64,000 nucleotides of DNA from positions 62,001 to 126,000 of the forward strand of contig NZ_CAJPVH010000003.1 in assembly GCF_905397395.1 (NCBI RefSeq), in the 5' to 3' direction. Shown one piece after another: positions 7,888 through 17,260 of the stretch; positions within the stretch are counted from its first letter, which is position 1, and each line of letters starts with the position of its first letter. The DNA comes from Cupriavidus campinensis (GTDB taxonomy: Bacteria > Pseudomonadota > Gammaproteobacteria > Burkholderiales > Burkholderiaceae). The notes under the pieces were generated by a model. The model ran no database searches. It saw only the letters and a list, made by a program, of their open reading frames with translations, and was not told the DNA's origin. The position numbers were made by a program, and so were the translations under genes.

Positions 7888-8886
7888 TTACTCCAGCGTG
7901 ATCTTGCCCTGCTCGATCACGGTCTTCCAGCGCTTCAGTTCCTCGTTCTCGAACTGGACGAACTGCTCCGGCGTGTTGGCGACGACTTCGAAGCCCTGCT
8001 CGCCCAGCTTCTTCTGCATCCCCGGTTCCTTGAGCGCGCTCACCAGCGCGCCATGCAGGCGCGACTTCACGTCCGCCGGCAGGCCCTTCGGGGCGGCCAC
8101 GGCCTGCCACGAATAGACTTCCACATCCTTGACACCGGCCTCGGCCATCGTCGGCACGTCCGGCAGCAGGGCCGAGCGCTTGTCCGACGTAATCGCCAGC
8201 GCGCGCAGCTTGCCCGTGCGGATGTGCTGGATGACCGCGTTGAGGTTCTGGAACGAGACATCGACCTGGCCCGCTAGCAGGTCCGAGATGGCCGGCGCGC
8301 CGCCCTTGTACGGCACGTGCAGGCCGTCAGTGCCGCTCTTCTGCCAGAACAGCGCCGCGGTCAGGTGGTCGGACGACCCCGCGCCCGAGGTGGCGAAGCT
8401 CACCTTGCCCGGGTTCTTCTTCATATGGGCAACCAGTTCCGCCAGGTTCTTGGCCGGGAAGTTCGGGTTGGCCACCAGCACGTTCGGCGCGCGTACGGCC
8501 ACGGTCAGCAGGTCGAAGTCCTTGGCCGGGTCATAGGCCAGGTTCTTCTGGAGGAACGGGTTGACCGCGTACACGCCAATCGAGGCCACCAGCAGCGTGT
8601 AGCCATCGGCCGGGGCACGCTTGACGAAGGTGGCACCGATCGCGCCCGTGGCGCCGGGGCGGTTGTCGATCACGAACGGCTGGCCCAGCTTGTCGTTGAG
8701 CGGTTGCGCCAGCACGCGGGCGATGGTGTCCGACGACCCGCCAGCCGGGAACGGCACCACCATCGTCACCGCCTTCTGCGGCCAGGCCGTGCCGGCCGCA
8801 ACGGCCACACTGCTGACCGTGGCGCCCACGGCCAGGGCGACGAATACACCGGCAATCCGGCGGAACAGCGTCTTCTGTTTCAGCAT
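7888..8886 (-). CDS. Bug/TctC-family tripartite tricarboxylate transporter substrate-binding protein
   Basis: The 332-residue precursor has a Sec signal peptide (about residues 1-31, cleavage near VAAGTA) and the Bug-family landmarks TMVVPFPAGGSSDTIAR, VIDNRPGATG, APADGYTLL and VPYKGGAPAISDLLAGQ. It is a periplasmic ligand binder. It lies 59 bases downstream of gudD on the same strand with its own AGGAGA ribosome binding site, so its ligand may be glucarate or a related aldarate. No TctA or TctB membrane subunits are in the window, as is usual for the many orphan Bug proteins of Burkholderiales. Confidence 0.92.
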   Translation of the reverse strand: MLKQKTLFRRIAGVFVALAVGATVSSVAVAAGTAWPQKAVTMVVPFPAGGSSDTIARVLAQPLNDKLGQPFVIDNRPGATGAIGATFVKRAPADGYTLLVASIGVYAVNPFLQKNLAYDPAKDFDLLTVAVRAPNVLVANPNFPAKNLAELVAHMKKNPGKVSFATSGAGSSDHLTAALFWQKSGTDGLHVPYKGGAPAISDLLAGQVDVSFQNLNAVIQHIRTGKLRALAITSDKRSALLPDVPTMAEAGVKDVEVYSWQAVAAPKGLPADVKSRLHGALVSALKEPGMQKKLGEQGFEVVANTPEQFVQFENEELKRWKTVIEQGKITLE

Positions 8887-8945
8887 TGTCTTGTCTCCTG
8901 TCTGACTGTCTTATCTTTAATGCCTTGATCCGTGACCCGGACGCG

Positions 8946-10295
8946 TTACCGCACCATGCACGGCGCCTTGTTGTTGAACTTCCACCCCGGGATCAGGAAC
9001 TGCATGGCGATGGCGTCATCGCGCGCGCCCAGACCCTTCTCCTGATAGAGACGGTTGGCACGTGCCAGCGCGTCCATGTCGAGTTCCACGCCCAGCCCCG
9101 GCGTCTTGGGCACCTGCACCAGGCCGCCCTCGATCTTCAGCGGGCTGCGCGTCAGGTGTTCGCCGTCCTGCCAGATCCAGTGCGTGTCGATGGCGGTGAC
9201 GCGGCCCGGCGCGGCGGCCGCCACGTGGGTGAACATTGCCAGCGAGATGTCGAAGTGGTTGTTCGAGTGCGAACCCCAGGTGAGGCCCCACTCCGCGCAC
9301 ATCTGCGCCACGCGCACCGAGCCCTGCATGGTCCAGAAGTGCGGGTCGGCCAGCGGAATGTCCACCGAGTGCAGGCGCACCGCGTGGCCCATCTGGCGCC
9401 AGTCCGTGGCGATCATGTTGGTGGCCGTCGGCAGGCCGGTGGCGGTGCGGAACTCGGCCATGATCTCGCGGCCCGAGTAGCCGTCCTCGGCACCGCAGGG
9501 GTCTTCGGCGTAGGCCAGGATGCCGTGCTTGTCGCGGCACAGGCGGATCGCGTCGGCCAGCAGCCAGCCGCCGTTCGGGTCCAGCGTCACGCGCGCCTTG
9601 GGGAAGCGCTCATGCAGCGCGATGATGGCTTCCATCTCCTCGTCGCCGCTCAGCACGCCGCCCTTGAGCTTGAAGTCGTTGAAGCCGTAGCGCTCGTATG
9701 CGGCCTCGGCCAGGCGCACCACGCCCTTGGCGTCCATCGCCACTTCATTGCGCACGCGGAACCATTCGTTGTCGGCGTTCGGCTCGGTGCGGTAGTCCAG
9801 CGTGGTCTTCTGGCGGTCGCCCACGTAGAAGAGGTAGCCGAGCATCTCCACGGCGTCGCGTTGCTGGCCTTCGCCGAGCAGCGCGGCCACGGGCACCTGC
9901 AGGTGCTTGCCGAGCAGGTCGAGCATTGCCGCCTCGATCGCCGTCACGGCATGGATCGTGATGCGCAGATCGAAGGTTTGCAGGCCGCGGCCACCGGCGT
10001 CCCGGTTCGCAAACGTCGCACGCACCTTGTTCAGCACGGCCTGGTACTGGCCGATCGGCTGGCCCACCACCAGCGGACGTGCATCCTCCAGCGTCTGGCG
10101 GATGCCCTCCCCGCCCGGCACCTCGCCCACGCCGGTATTGCCGGCGCTGTCCTTGAGGATCACGATATTGCGGGTGAAGTACGGGCCGTGGGCGCCGGAC
10201 AGGTTCATCAGCATGCTGTCATGGCCCGCCACGGGCACGACGGTCAGCTCGGTGACGACGGGCGTGGCAACGCCGGCATGTTGGGATGCGGTCAT
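8946..10295 (-). CDS. gudD: D-glucarate dehydratase
   Basis: The 449-residue enolase-superfamily enzyme dehydrates D-glucarate to 5-dehydro-4-deoxy-D-glucarate. The catalytic KLK of FNDFKLKGG, the metal-site segments LDPNGGW, YAEDPCG and ATNMIATDW, and the His-containing [10 protein letters not shown] all match GudD. Length agrees with the E. coli enzyme (446). A GGAGA site precedes the ATG by nine bases. It heads a two-gene unit with the Bug-type binding protein and diverges from a FadR-type regulator; a strong promoter for it lies at 10467-10495, beneath dyad operators. Confidence 0.96.
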   Translation of the reverse strand: MTASQHAGVATPVVTELTVVPVAGHDSMLMNLSGAHGPYFTRNIVILKDSAGNTGVGEVPGGEGIRQTLEDARPLVVGQPIGQYQAVLNKVRATFANRDAGGRGLQTFDLRITIHAVTAIEAAMLDLLGKHLQVPVAALLGEGQQRDAVEMLGYLFYVGDRQKTTLDYRTEPNADNEWFRVRNEVAMDAKGVVRLAEAAYERYGFNDFKLKGGVLSGDEEMEAIIALHERFPKARVTLDPNGGWLLADAIRLCRDKHGILAYAEDPCGAEDGYSGREIMAEFRTATGLPTATNMIATDWRQMGHAVRLHSVDIPLADPHFWTMQGSVRVAQMCAEWGLTWGSHSNNHFDISLAMFTHVAAAAPGRVTAIDTHWIWQDGEHLTRSPLKIEGGLVQVPKTPGLGVELDMDALARANRLYQEKGLGARDDAIAMQFLIPGWKFNNKAPCMVR

Positions 10296-10442
10296 GTGGA
10301 TCTGTCTCCGAAATCGCGTTTCAGGGTGATGCCGGGTTCGCGCTCCAAGACGAGACTGCGCCCTGCTTGTGATGTTTGGCCGTCATACGGCGACAGATCG
10401 ATGCCGATTATTGCAAGTGGCCTCGCAAACCTGTGCGTTATC

Positions 10443-10462
10443 TGTCATCGTATGACTTACGA
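10443..10462. promoter_or_regulatory. Overlapping dyad operators for the FadR-type regulator
   Basis: Two interlocked inverted repeats are seen: GTCAT-CGT-ATGAC (10444-10456) and TCGTA-TGACT-TACGA (10448-10462, perfect arms). They cover the start-site region of the gudD promoter and the upstream part of the regulator promoter, the expected place for a repressor acting on both. The same GTCATA/TATGAC half sites recur at 10382 and in the dehydrogenase promoter at 11335-11358. Confidence 0.65.
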
Positions 10463-10466
10463 CGCA

Positions 10467-10495
10467 GTATAATGAGCGCATCTTGCGCCGGTCAA
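10467..10495 (-). promoter_or_regulatory. Sigma70 promoter of gudD
   Basis: On the minus strand TTGACC (10495-10490) and TATACT (10472-10467) are separated by exactly 17 bases, each five of six to consensus. Transcription would start near 10460, giving a leader of about 165 bases before the gudD ATG. The complementary strand carries a perfect TATAAT at 10468-10473 facing the regulator gene, so the two -10 elements overlap back to back. Confidence 0.75.
10468..10473 (+). promoter_or_regulatory. -10 box of the regulator gene promoter
   Basis: Perfect TATAAT 43 bases before the preferred ATG of the regulator. The -35 region is poor and overlaps the dyad at 10443-10462, consistent with autoregulation. 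It shares five of its bases with the gudD -10 box on the other strand. Confidence 0.55.
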
Positions 10496-10515
10496 TACCT
10501 CAGTTTCCCCTACCC

Positions 10516-11274
10516 ATGTCCAATGTCCCGATGACTTCGCCCGCCCCCCTGCGCCGCCGCGGCCGTACGCTTGCCGAGGAAGTAGTGGGTAACCTGACCG
10601 ACAGCATCCAGCAGGGCCAGATCAAGCCCGGCGACAAGCTGCCCACCGAATCCGAGATCATGGCCACGCTTGGCGTGAGCCGCACGGTGGTGCGCGAGGC
10701 ACTTTCGCGCCTCCAGGCCAGCGGCCTGGTCGAGACCCGCCACGGCATCGGCACCTTCGTGCTGGCCCGCCCGGTCGAGACCCATTCGCCGTTCCGCATC
10801 GACCCCTCGGCCATGGTCACGGCCATGGACGTGCTGGCGATGCTGGAATTCCGCGTCAGCCTGGAAGCCGAGGCCGCGAGCCTGGCCGCCACGCGGCGCA
10901 GCGACGAGCAGCTCACGGCCATTCGCCGCGCGCTCGATGACATGAAACGCAAGGCTTCCGAAGGCAGCGATGCCGTGGGCTCGGATTTCGAGTTCCACCT
11001 GTCCATCGCGCGCGCCACCGGCAACCGCTATTTCACGGACATCATGGGCCACCTCGGCACGATGGTGATTCCGCGCAGCCGCCTGCAGGTCAGCACGCCC
11101 GAGCGCGAGCAGTACCTGGAGCGCGTCAACTTCGAGCACGAGAGCATCTACGATGCGATCGAGCGCCGCGACCCCGAGGCCGCCAAGGCCGCCATGCGCA
11201 TGCACCTGACCAACAGCCGCGAGCGCCTGCGCAAGGCTTCCGCCATGGCAGGCTCCACCGGTTCTCCCGCCTGA
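10516..11274 (+). CDS. FadR-subfamily GntR transcriptional regulator of glucarate catabolism
   Basis: With the ATG at 10516 the protein has 252 residues: an N-terminal winged helix (LAEEVVGNLTDSIQQGQ, DKLPTESEIM, VSRTVVREALSRLQASGLVETRHGIGTFV, about residues 17-85) and an all-helical FCD ligand domain (about 100-230) with the metal-site histidines in EFHLSIARATGN and NFEHESI. A TTG at 10483 would add 11 residues; no good ribosome binding site marks either start. It sits between gudD and the dehydrogenase gene at 11389, and both have matching dyads in their promoters, so it is most likely their repressor, relieved by glucarate or a pathway intermediate. Confidence 0.9.
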   Translation: MSNVPMTSPAPLRRRGRTLAEEVVGNLTDSIQQGQIKPGDKLPTESEIMATLGVSRTVVREALSRLQASGLVETRHGIGTFVLARPVETHSPFRIDPSAMVTAMDVLAMLEFRVSLEAEAASLAATRRSDEQLTAIRRALDDMKRKASEGSDAVGSDFEFHLSIARATGNRYFTDIMGHLGTMVIPRSRLQVSTPEREQYLERVNFEHESIYDAIERRDPEAAKAAMRMHLTNSRERLRKASAMAGSTGSPA

Positions 11275-11317
11275 CGCCATGCGCGCGGCCCCTTTTGGCA
11301 GTTGGGGGGCGGCGCGG

Positions 11318-11358
11318 TTGCGGGCGACTTTCCGATGTCATATGATGTCTTATGACAT
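11318..11358 (+). promoter_or_regulatory. Promoter and tandem operators of the dehydrogenase gene
   Basis: TTGCGG (11318-11323) and TATGAT (11341-11346) are 17 bases apart. Two 14-base sites related to ATGTCATATGACAT cover the -10: ATGTCATATGATGT (11335-11348) and ATGTCTTATGACAT (11345-11358). Their centres are ten bases apart, one helical turn, so two dimers could bind the same face. This matches half sites in the gudD promoter and suggests common control by the regulator at 10516. Confidence 0.7.
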
Positions 11359-11388
11359 GTTTCTGATACGACGCAGGATCGATACACC

Positions 11389-12966
11389 ATGACTCTTACC
11401 GGCGAGATGCTGATCGGCGCGACTGCCGTACGCGGCACCGAAGACACTTTCCAGGCGATCAACCCGGCCACGGGCGAGACGCTGGCCCCTACGTTCCACG
11501 GTGGCAATGCCGCAGATGTGGACCGCGCCTGCCAACTGGCCGAGGCGGCCTTTGATACCTATCGTGCCACCACGCCCGAGCAGCGTGCGCGCTTCCTCGA
11601 ATCAATCGCCGAAGGCATCGAGGCACTGGGCGATGAACTGGTCCAGCGCGCGCACGCCGAGACGGCGCTACCCATCGCCCGCCTGCAGGGCGAGCGCGGC
11701 CGTACCGCCGGCCAACTGCGCCTGTTTGCGCGCGTGGTGCGCGATGGCCGCTGGCAAGACGCCACGCTCGACAGCGCCCTGCCCGAGCGCACCCCGCCGC
11801 GCCCCGACCTGCGCATGCAGAACATTCCCGTGGGTCCGGTGGCCGTGTTCGGCGCCAGCAACTTCCCGCTCGCATTCTCGGTGGCCGGTGGCGATACCGC
11901 TTCCGCGCTGGCCGCAGGCTGCCCGGTGGTCGTGAAGGCCCACCCGGCGCATCCGGGCACCTCGGAACTGGTCGGACGTGTGATTCAAAAGGCAGTTGCC
12001 GACAATGGCCTGCCGGAAGGCGTGTTCTCGCTCGTGATGGGCGCCGGCATCGCCATCGGTACGGCGCTGGTTGCCCATCCGGTGATCCAGGCCGTGGGCT
12101 TCACCGGCTCGCGCACGGGCGGCATGGCGCTGGTCAAGGTCGCCAACGAGCGTCCGCAGCCGATTCCGGTCTACGCCGAGATGAGCAGCATCAACCCGGT
12201 CTACCTGCTGCCCGAAGCGCTCGCCGCGCGCGGCGAAGCCATTGCGCGTGACCTGGTGGAATCGCTGGTGATGGGCGTGGGCCAGTTCTGCACGAATCCC
12301 GGCCTGCTGCTGGCCATCGAAGGCCCGGCGCTGGACGCCTTCCGCGCCGCCGCCGTGGCAGCGGTGTCGGCCAAGGCCGCCGGCACGATGCTGACGCCGG
12401 GCATCCATCAGGCGTTCGAGCGTGGCGTGGCCCAGCTGTCCGCCGTGGAAGGCCTGACCCGCCCGGGTTGCGGCCTGGCGGGCACGGGTCCGAACCAGGC
12501 GCGTCCGGCGTTCTTCGAGACGACCGCCGAGCGCTTTATCGCCGATCACCGCATGCATGCCGAAGTGTTCGGCCCGTCGACGGTGCTCGTCACCTGCCGC
12601 GACGTGGACACGCTGCTGGCCGTCACCCGCATCCTGGAAGGCCAGCTGACGGCCACGGTGCAGGCTGACGCCGGCGACCAGGCCGTGGCCGCGCACCTGC
12701 TGCCGGCGCTGGAACGCAAGGTGGGCCGCGTGCTGTTCAACGGCTACCCGACCGGCGTGGAAGTGTCGTTCGCGATGGTGCACGGCGGTCCGTTCCCGGC
12801 CACCTCGGACACCCGCACGACCTCGGTGGGCGCTTCGGCGATCGACCGCTTCCTGCGTCCGGTGTGCTACCAGAACGTGCCGGCCGCCCTGCTGCCGGCA
12901 GCCGTGCAGGATGGCAACCCGCTGAACCTGTGGCGCCTGAAGGACGGCGAACTCGGCCGGGCCTGA
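11389..12966 (+). CDS. 2,5-dioxovalerate (alpha-ketoglutaric semialdehyde) dehydrogenase
   Basis: The 525-residue NAD(P)-dependent aldehyde dehydrogenase has the catalytic Cys in GQFCTNPG, the general-base Glu in AEMSSINP and the Asn of [10 protein letters not shown]. The long form with these motif variants is typical of the KGSADH clade that oxidises 2,5-dioxopentanoate to 2-oxoglutarate, the last step of glucarate and galactarate breakdown. The link to gudD and the shared operators supports this. The middle enzyme, 5-dehydro-4-deoxyglucarate dehydratase (KdgD), is not in the window. The substrate assignment is therefore inferred from clade and context. Confidence 0.9.
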   Translation: MTLTGEMLIGATAVRGTEDTFQAINPATGETLAPTFHGGNAADVDRACQLAEAAFDTYRATTPEQRARFLESIAEGIEALGDELVQRAHAETALPIARLQGERGRTAGQLRLFARVVRDGRWQDATLDSALPERTPPRPDLRMQNIPVGPVAVFGASNFPLAFSVAGGDTASALAAGCPVVVKAHPAHPGTSELVGRVIQKAVADNGLPEGVFSLVMGAGIAIGTALVAHPVIQAVGFTGSRTGGMALVKVANERPQPIPVYAEMSSINPVYLLPEALAARGEAIARDLVESLVMGVGQFCTNPGLLLAIEGPALDAFRAAAVAAVSAKAAGTMLTPGIHQAFERGVAQLSAVEGLTRPGCGLAGTGPNQARPAFFETTAERFIADHRMHAEVFGPSTVLVTCRDVDTLLAVTRILEGQLTATVQADAGDQAVAAHLLPALERKVGRVLFNGYPTGVEVSFAMVHGGPFPATSDTRTTSVGASAIDRFLRPVCYQNVPAALLPAAVQDGNPLNLWRLKDGELGRA

Positions 12967-12995
12967 GCCTCGTCCCAGTCCTGATGAACGAAAAA

Positions 12996-13019
12996 ACGGC
13001 CGCGCAAGCGGCCGTTTTT
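12996..13019. terminator. Bidirectional intrinsic terminator
   Basis: An eight-bp stem (12996-13003 with 13008-13015) with a GCAA tetraloop is flanked by A6 on the left and T5 on the right. It separates the converging dehydrogenase gene and the osmoprotectant transporter operon. Confidence 0.9.
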
Positions 13020-13045
13020 CATGGCGGAGGGCGTTCCAGCCGCGG

Positions 13046-14248
13046 TCAGGCGGCAACCCGCACCGGCGCCGAACTCGGCGTGGTGACCGGCGACGATACC
13101 GGCGGCGGAATCACCGGCGCGTTGCCGCGCGAGCGCCCCGAACTCAGGTAGTCGGCAATCGACTCCTGCGTGACTTCGCCGAGGTAGACCCCCTCGCCAT
13201 CCACCACGGGCAGCCAGCTCGTGTTGTGCTGGTACATGCGCGACAGCACGATGCGCAGGTGCTCGTCGAACGCGGCGCTGACCGCGAACGGGCGCAGCAC
13301 GTCGGCGCAGCTGCCGCCCTTGGCCAGCGCGTTGCGCACGTCGCGGCGCGTGACGTAGCCCAGCGCGCGCTGTGCATCATCAATCACCGGCAGGTGGCGC
13401 ACGTCGGCTTCGTCCATCACGCCGAACGCCTCCGCCAGCGACATGTCCGGACGGCAGCTCGGCGGCATCGTCGCGGCATCGCCCGCGCGCACCAGCAGCA
13501 GGCGCTTGAGCGTGTTGTCATGGCCGATGAAGGCCTGCACGAAGTCGTCCGCCGGGTGGGCCAGCAGCGCGTCCGGATGGTCGAACTGCACCAGTTGCCC
13601 GCGACGGAACACGGCCACCTTGTCGCCCAGCTTGATCGCCTCGTCGATGTCGTGCGACACCATGATCACGGTCTTGCCCAGCTGGCGCTGCATCTGGAAG
13701 AACTCGTTCTGGATGCTCTCCCGGTTGATCGGGTCCACCGCGCCGAACGGCTCGTCCATCAGCAGCACGGGGGCGTCCGCCGCCAGCGCGCGGATCACGC
13801 CGATGCGCTGTTGCTGGCCGCCCGACAGCTCGCGCGGGTAGCGGCCCAGCATCTTGTCCGGGTCGAGCTGCACCATCGACATCAGCTCCCGGGCGCGCTC
13901 GCGGCAGCGGCGCTTGTCCCAGCCGAGCAGGCGCGGCACGACCATGATGTTTTCCTCGATCGTCATGTTCGGGAACAGGCCGATCTGCTGGATCACATAG
14001 CCGATCTTGCGGCGCAGCGTCACGCCGTCGATGCCGGCGGTGTCCTCGCCCTCGATGCGGACCGTGCCCGAGGTGGGCTCGATCAGCCGGTTGATCATCT
14101 TGAGCGTGGTGGTCTTGCCGCAGCCCGAGGGGCCCAGGAAGACGCAGATCTCGCCCTTGGGCACCGTCATCGAGACGGCGTCCACGGCGCGCACTTCGGT
14201 GCCGTCCTTCTGGTGGAAGGACTTGGTGAGTTGGTCGAGTTCGATCAT
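13046..14248 (-). CDS. Osmoprotectant (betaine/carnitine/choline) ABC transporter ATP-binding protein with CBS domains
   Basis: The 400-residue ATPase shows Walker A GPSGCGKTT (39-47), signature LSGGQQQR (141-148) and Walker B VLLMDEP (161-167), followed by a pair of CBS domains (about 250-370) as in OpuCA and ProV, where they sense ionic strength. It is the last of four genes read leftward (permease, binding protein, permease, ATPase) and its start overlaps the preceding permease stop by four bases. The importer would take up quaternary amines as osmoprotectants or carbon sources; the exact substrate is not determinable. Confidence 0.93.
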   Translation of the reverse strand: MIELDQLTKSFHQKDGTEVRAVDAVSMTVPKGEICVFLGPSGCGKTTTLKMINRLIEPTSGTVRIEGEDTAGIDGVTLRRKIGYVIQQIGLFPNMTIEENIMVVPRLLGWDKRRCRERARELMSMVQLDPDKMLGRYPRELSGGQQQRIGVIRALAADAPVLLMDEPFGAVDPINRESIQNEFFQMQRQLGKTVIMVSHDIDEAIKLGDKVAVFRRGQLVQFDHPDALLAHPADDFVQAFIGHDNTLKRLLLVRAGDAATMPPSCRPDMSLAEAFGVMDEADVRHLPVIDDAQRALGYVTRRDVRNALAKGGSCADVLRPFAVSAAFDEHLRIVLSRMYQHNTSWLPVVDGEGVYLGEVTQESIADYLSSGRSRGNAPVIPPPVSSPVTTPSSAPVRVAA

Positions 14249-14898
14249 GGTTGGCGGATTCCTTTCGGCGTCAGCGCGCGCTGCAGGGCTTGCAGGCCGG
14301 CGTCCGCCGCGATGGCGAGCACGCTGACGAGGACCGCGCCCACCGCCAGCTTGCTCATGTTGCTCTGGCTGATCGCTTGCAGGATCAGCACCCCAAGGCC
14401 ACCGGCGCCAATGATGGCGGCAATGGTGGCCACGCCGATGTTCATCACCACGGCCGTGCGCACGCCGCCCAGGATCACCGGCACGGCCAGCGGCAGGTCC
14501 ACCAGCCGCAGCCGCTGCCAGGTGGTCATGCCGATGCCGCGCCCGGCCTCCTGGATGCCGGGATCGACATTGGCCAGCGCCGTGTAGGTGTTGCGCATGA
14601 TCGGCAGCAGCGAGTACAGGAACACGGCGGTCACCGCCGGCACGTAGCCGAGCGCGTGGCCGAAGCGCGCAAAGATCGGGATCATCAGCCCGAACAGCGC
14701 GATGGACGGCAGCGTCAGCACCACCGTGGCCAGCGCCAGCAGCGGCGTGGCCAGGAAGCGGTGGCGCGTGATCAGGATGCCGAGCGGCACGCCGATCAGG
14801 ATGGCCAGCCCCACGGCGGAGCCCACCAGCGCCAGATGCTCGCCGGTCAGGCGCAGCAGCGTCGGCCAGCTATGCGCGAGATAAGTCAGCAAATCCAT
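14245..14898 (-). CDS. Osmoprotectant ABC transporter permease (OpuCB-like)
   Basis: The 217-residue inner-membrane protein has about five to six hydrophobic helices and the BPD permease EAA-type loop (EAGRGIGMTTWQRLRLVDLPLAVPVILGG, centred near residue 140). The length fits OpuCB/OpuCD. It overlaps the ATPase start by four bases and follows the binding protein gene after ten bases. Confidence 0.93.
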   Translation of the reverse strand: MDLLTYLAHSWPTLLRLTGEHLALVGSAVGLAILIGVPLGILITRHRFLATPLLALATVVLTLPSIALFGLMIPIFARFGHALGYVPAVTAVFLYSLLPIMRNTYTALANVDPGIQEAGRGIGMTTWQRLRLVDLPLAVPVILGGVRTAVVMNIGVATIAAIIGAGGLGVLILQAISQSNMSKLAVGAVLVSVLAIAADAGLQALQRALTPKGIRQP

Positions 14899-14908
14899 GG
14901 GCGGCTCC

Positions 14909-15850
14909 TCAAATCAGACCGTGGCTGCGCAGGAAGTCTCCCGCCACCTTGTCCACCGGCTGCTGGCCGATATCGACCTGATAGTTCATGTCGGTCATCG
15001 CCGCGTTGTCGAGCTGGGCGGACAGCGCGTTGAGCAGGCCGGCCAACTCCGGCCGCTTGTCGAGCACGGCCTTGCGGACGACTGGCACGGCGTTGTACGG
15101 CGGGAAGAAGTGCAGGTCGTCTTCGAGCAGCACGAGGTCGAAGCCCTTCACGCGGCCATCGGTGGTGTAGACCAGGCCCAGATCCACCTGGTTGTTCTTG
15201 AGCGCGGTGTAGACCAGGCCGGGATCGAGCTGGATCACGTCCTTGCGGCCCAGCGGCAGCTGGTAGGCGGCCTTGAGCGGCTCCAGGCCGTCCGGGCGCG
15301 CGGCGAACTCCATGTCCACGGCGAACGGGCGGGCCTTGTCATCGGCGGCCTTCTCGCGCAGCTTGGCGGCGTATGCGGACAGCGTGGTCAGGCCCGGCTC
15401 GGCGCGCTCCTTCGGCATGGCCAGCGCGTAGGTGTTGTTGACCCGGGAGGCGTCCAGCCAGATCAGCCCCTTGGCGGCGTCCAGCTGCTTCACGCGGGCG
15501 TAGCTCTGCTCGGCGTCCAGCTTTTCCTCGACCTTGTTGAAGACGATCAGCGCGGTGCCGGTGTAGTCCCACACCACGTCCAGCTGGCCGGACTCCATGG
15601 CCTGGCGCATCAGCGTGCTGCCCAGACCCGAGGTGACTTCCGTGTTGATACCCTTGGCGCGCAGGTACTGCGTGGTCATCGACGACAGGATCAGCTGCTC
15701 GGTGAAATTCTTGCCGCCCACCCGCACGGGCTCGCCAGCCGGCTGTTGCGCGCGGGCCGGGGCGGTGCCCAGCAGCACTGCGGCAGCCGCCACGCCCACC
15801 ACGGCGAACAGCCAGAACAGCCGGCGCTCCCAGTTTCGTTGCATTCCCAT
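14909..15850 (-). CDS. Osmoprotectant ABC transporter substrate-binding protein (OpuCC/OsmF-like)
   Basis: The start at 15850 is favoured because an AGGAG site lies eight bases upstream. The 313-residue precursor has a signal peptide ending near ARAQQP and the type II periplasmic binding fold opening VRVGGKNFTEQLILSSM, a hallmark of the OpuAC family that binds quaternary ammonium compounds. DYTGTALIVF and GLVYTALKNNQVDLGLVYTTDG are further conserved elements. It lies between the two permease genes of the operon. Confidence 0.93.
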   Translation of the reverse strand: MGMQRNWERRLFWLFAVVGVAAAAVLLGTAPARAQQPAGEPVRVGGKNFTEQLILSSMTTQYLRAKGINTEVTSGLGSTLMRQAMESGQLDVVWDYTGTALIVFNKVEEKLDAEQSYARVKQLDAAKGLIWLDASRVNNTYALAMPKERAEPGLTTLSAYAAKLREKAADDKARPFAVDMEFAARPDGLEPLKAAYQLPLGRKDVIQLDPGLVYTALKNNQVDLGLVYTTDGRVKGFDLVLLEDDLHFFPPYNAVPVVRKAVLDKRPELAGLLNALSAQLDNAAMTDMNYQVDIGQQPVDKVAGDFLRSHGLI

Positions 15851-15863
15851 GTGATTCAGCTCC

Positions 15864-16580
15864 TCAGTACGCCAGCCCACGGCGGCGCAGATAGATATGG
15901 CCGGCGGCGGCGAACAGCGCGTCCAGCAGCAGCGCGAGCAGCGCGGTAGCCGCGGCGCCCAGCAGCAGCAGCGGCTGGTTGTTCAGGTAGATGCCCGGGA
16001 AGATCAGCTCGCCAAGGCTGTTGGCGCCAATCAGGAACGAGAGCGGCACGGTGCCCACGTTGATCACCAGGCTGATGCGCACCCCGGCCAGGATCACGGG
16101 CAGCGCGTTGGGCAGTTCCACGCGCACCAGGCGCTGGCACGGCGTCATGCCGATACCGCGCGCGGCCTCGCGCAGGGCCGGCGAGACGTTGCGCAGCCCT
16201 TCGTACGTATTCCGCACGATGGGCAGCAGCGACGCCAGCCAGAGCGCCAGCACCGCCGGGCGCTCGCCAATGCCGAGCACGGCCAGCGCAAGTGCCAGCA
16301 CGGCCAGCGACGGCACGGTATTGCCGATATTGAAGATCTGCATCAGGCGGTCCGCCCAGCGGCGCATGCAGGGCCGGCTCAGGGCGATACCCGCCGGCAC
16401 GCCGGTGATGAGCGCCAGCGCCATCGAGATGGTGACCAGACGGAGGTGGTCGCCCACGTCGTACAAGAGACGCTCGTGATACCGATGAATCACATCCACA
16501 CCAATCCACGCGACCAGACCGGCCAGCGCAGCGGCAATGACACCGCTCCAGGCCAGCGCCCGGATGGTTTGCTTCGACAT
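15864..16580 (-). CDS. Osmoprotectant ABC transporter permease (OpuCD-like), first gene of the operon
   Basis: The start at 16580, preceded by AAGGGGG, gives a 238-residue permease with several membrane helices and the EAA loop REAARGIGMTPCQRLVRVELPNALPVILAG. The open frame continues upstream for another 86 codons without family similarity and is not used. It is separated from the binding-protein start by 13 bases and should carry the operon promoter in the gap to its right. Confidence 0.92.
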   Translation of the reverse strand: MSKQTIRALAWSGVIAAALAGLVAWIGVDVIHRYHERLLYDVGDHLRLVTISMALALITGVPAGIALSRPCMRRWADRLMQIFNIGNTVPSLAVLALALAVLGIGERPAVLALWLASLLPIVRNTYEGLRNVSPALREAARGIGMTPCQRLVRVELPNALPVILAGVRISLVINVGTVPLSFLIGANSLGELIFPGIYLNNQPLLLLGAAATALLALLLDALFAAAGHIYLRRRGLAY

Positions 16581-17260
16581 ATTCCCCCTTTCCAAAGCCA
16601 GGGGCGGCACCATGAGAATCAGGCGCCACTTCCCGGAAGCGGAAAACAAAAGGGCCGGCGGTAGTTCGGATGGGTGCCCGCCGGGGCCCGGTTCAGATTG
16701 CCTTGCCGCCATGACCGGCACGATTGCCGGCGGACGGACTTGTGGCTGCCACGCGAAAGGGGCGGGACAGCCTTGTGAAGGGGATTCGCGCGGTAAAGCT
16801 GTGGCGCGGATCGCCCGATAGCGGCGCAATCGGATCACATCGATCCGGCTTGGCCAGTGGCGGCGACTGGTGTCGTTGTGAAAACGCGCTTCGGTGGGCG
16901 CCGCCGGTCAATCGGCCGTTGCTGGACAACGGATTGCGGGGATTCCGGCACAGACCGGCCCACAGCAATTTCCAGCAACGGATGACAAAGAGAGCGCTAT
17001 TCTACACAACTTCTGCCAACCTGTCATCTTCGCGTTTTCCGCAGCGGTTTCGGGCGGCTTCTTCTGCGATCTGGTAGCGATCTTCCAACTGCTGATACGC
17101 CGGTCACCCCGTTGCATCCATGCGCCGACTGCATGCTCACTTGCAACATGAGTGGAACAATCTGTTGCCCGTCGGCCGTCTACCGCTTTGCCACCAAACC
17201 CCTACATTTACGGGTATGCAGAGACGGCCGAGGGCCGTCCGCCACAGGAGAACAAACAAC
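16581..17260. other. 680-base intergenic region without a convincing gene
   Basis: This stretch lies between the divergent transporter operon and the pirin gene. The short open frames in it (up to 117 codons) have no recognisable protein features. A small perfect hairpin, GACGGCC-GAG-GGCCGTC (17223-17239), lies just before the pirin ribosome binding site. Composition falls from about 17000 on, with more A+T, as expected of a regulatory region. I see no tRNA, riboswitch or strong consensus promoter. Confidence 0.6.

Noticed and set aside
8886-10472. A 528-codon plus-strand frame opposite gudD
   Set aside because: No domain features; gudD has full catalytic motifs and a good promoter.
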